In this document: positions 7,915-8,118 of the stretch, piece by piece
Layout: each line of letters starts with the position of its first letter
Numbering within the stretch: position 1 is the first letter of the stretch
Assembly (NCBI GenBank): GCA_016179165.1
Contig: JACORX010000432.1
Location: forward strand, 1-8,118
Reading direction: 5' to 3'
Origin: Candidatus Rokuibacteriota bacterium
Lineage (GTDB): Bacteria; Methylomirabilota; Methylomirabilia; Rokubacteriales; CSP1-6
DNA: 8,118 nucleotides
Notes under the pieces: model-generated
The model's input: only the letters and a program-made list of their open reading frames with translations
The model's database searches: none
What the model was told of the DNA's origin: nothing
Position numbers and translations under genes: made by a program

Positions 7915-8118
7915 CGGCTGAGCCGCCGAAGGCCCGAAGTGCCGCGAACGCGCGCGCGGACGTCTTCGGCGAAACGCTCCATGATGGCAAGCCAGCCCCG
8001 GAGGTCCTGCGCGACCGGGTCGAAGACGAAGTGGGTGACTCCGAGCGCCTGATAGGCCTTGAGGTCCCCGATCACCTCGACAGCGGTGCCCCGGAAGAGC
8101 TGCCGCTCACCTCCCGCC
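7911..8118 (-). CDS. LLM-class F420-dependent oxidoreductase, C-terminal fragment
   Basis: The last 68 codons of a minus-strand gene enter from the right edge and end at TGA 7913-7911. The text reads VEVIGDLKAYQALGVTHFVF, then ERFAEDVRARVRG. This matches the C-terminal helix and strand of luciferase-like monooxygenase (bacterial luciferase-type TIM barrel) F420-dependent oxidoreductases, which usually end with 'L..y.alGv...v.d......l..mERFAeeV.P.v'. The catalytic and F420-binding parts lie outside the window, so substrate and cofactor cannot be confirmed. Its stop overlaps the start of the PPOX gene as ATGA, placing it in the same transcription unit as cofG and cofH. Confidence 0.72.
   Translation of the reverse strand, partial: AGGERQLFRGTAVEVIGDLKAYQALGVTHFVFDPVAQDLRGWLAIMERFAEDVRARVRGTSGLRRLSR

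Overview
The window is a compact, high-GC block in which every gene I can support lies on the minus strand. It is a coenzyme F420 locus: all five core biosynthesis genes (cofG, cofH, cofD, cofC, cofE) are present, with genes for proteins that reduce or use F420. In transcription order (right to left) they are: the C-terminus of a luciferase-like F420-dependent oxidoreductase, an Rv0121-type PPOX-class protein, cofG, cofH, an HU-family DNA-binding protein, a GNAT-like protein, cofD, cofC, cofE, npdG (NADPH-dependent F420 reductase), and a nearly complete Ldh2-family malate/lactate dehydrogenase that runs off the left edge.

Layout. The right part (about 8118 to 5022) is a tightly packed unit: four genes with overlaps of 3 to 19 nt and no internal gap. 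A 126-nt gap (4896-5021) follows, holding a good sigma70-like promoter (TTTACG, 17 nt, TACAAT) directed at the HU gene. From HU leftwards the genes are again close: HU and the GNAT-like gene overlap, cofD follows after 11 nt, cofD/cofC overlap at a GTGA, cofC/cofE meet at a second GTGA, cofE/npdG are 31 nt apart and npdG/Ldh 13 nt. The left half could therefore be transcribed both from upstream and from the HU promoter.

How the genes fit together. CofG and CofH make the deazaflavin Fo. CofC activates a three-carbon phospho-acid with GTP, CofD joins it to Fo, and CofE adds glutamates. NpdG then reduces F420 with NADPH, and the LLM and PPOX proteins are likely F420 users. No nitroreductase-type dehydro-F420-0 reductase is visible, and CofE lacks the C-terminal domain that performs this step in mycobacterial FbiB, so the starter unit or the location of that reductase is open.

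Organism. The high GC content, separate cofG and cofH genes (not an actinobacterial FbiC fusion), a single-domain CofE and a short HU without the actinobacterial lysine-rich tail suggest a non-actinobacterial, GC-rich, probably environmental bacterium. Rokubacteria, Tectomicrobia or NC10-type lineages would fit, but this is inference without a database search. I see no mobile elements, CRISPR arrays, tRNA or rRNA genes.
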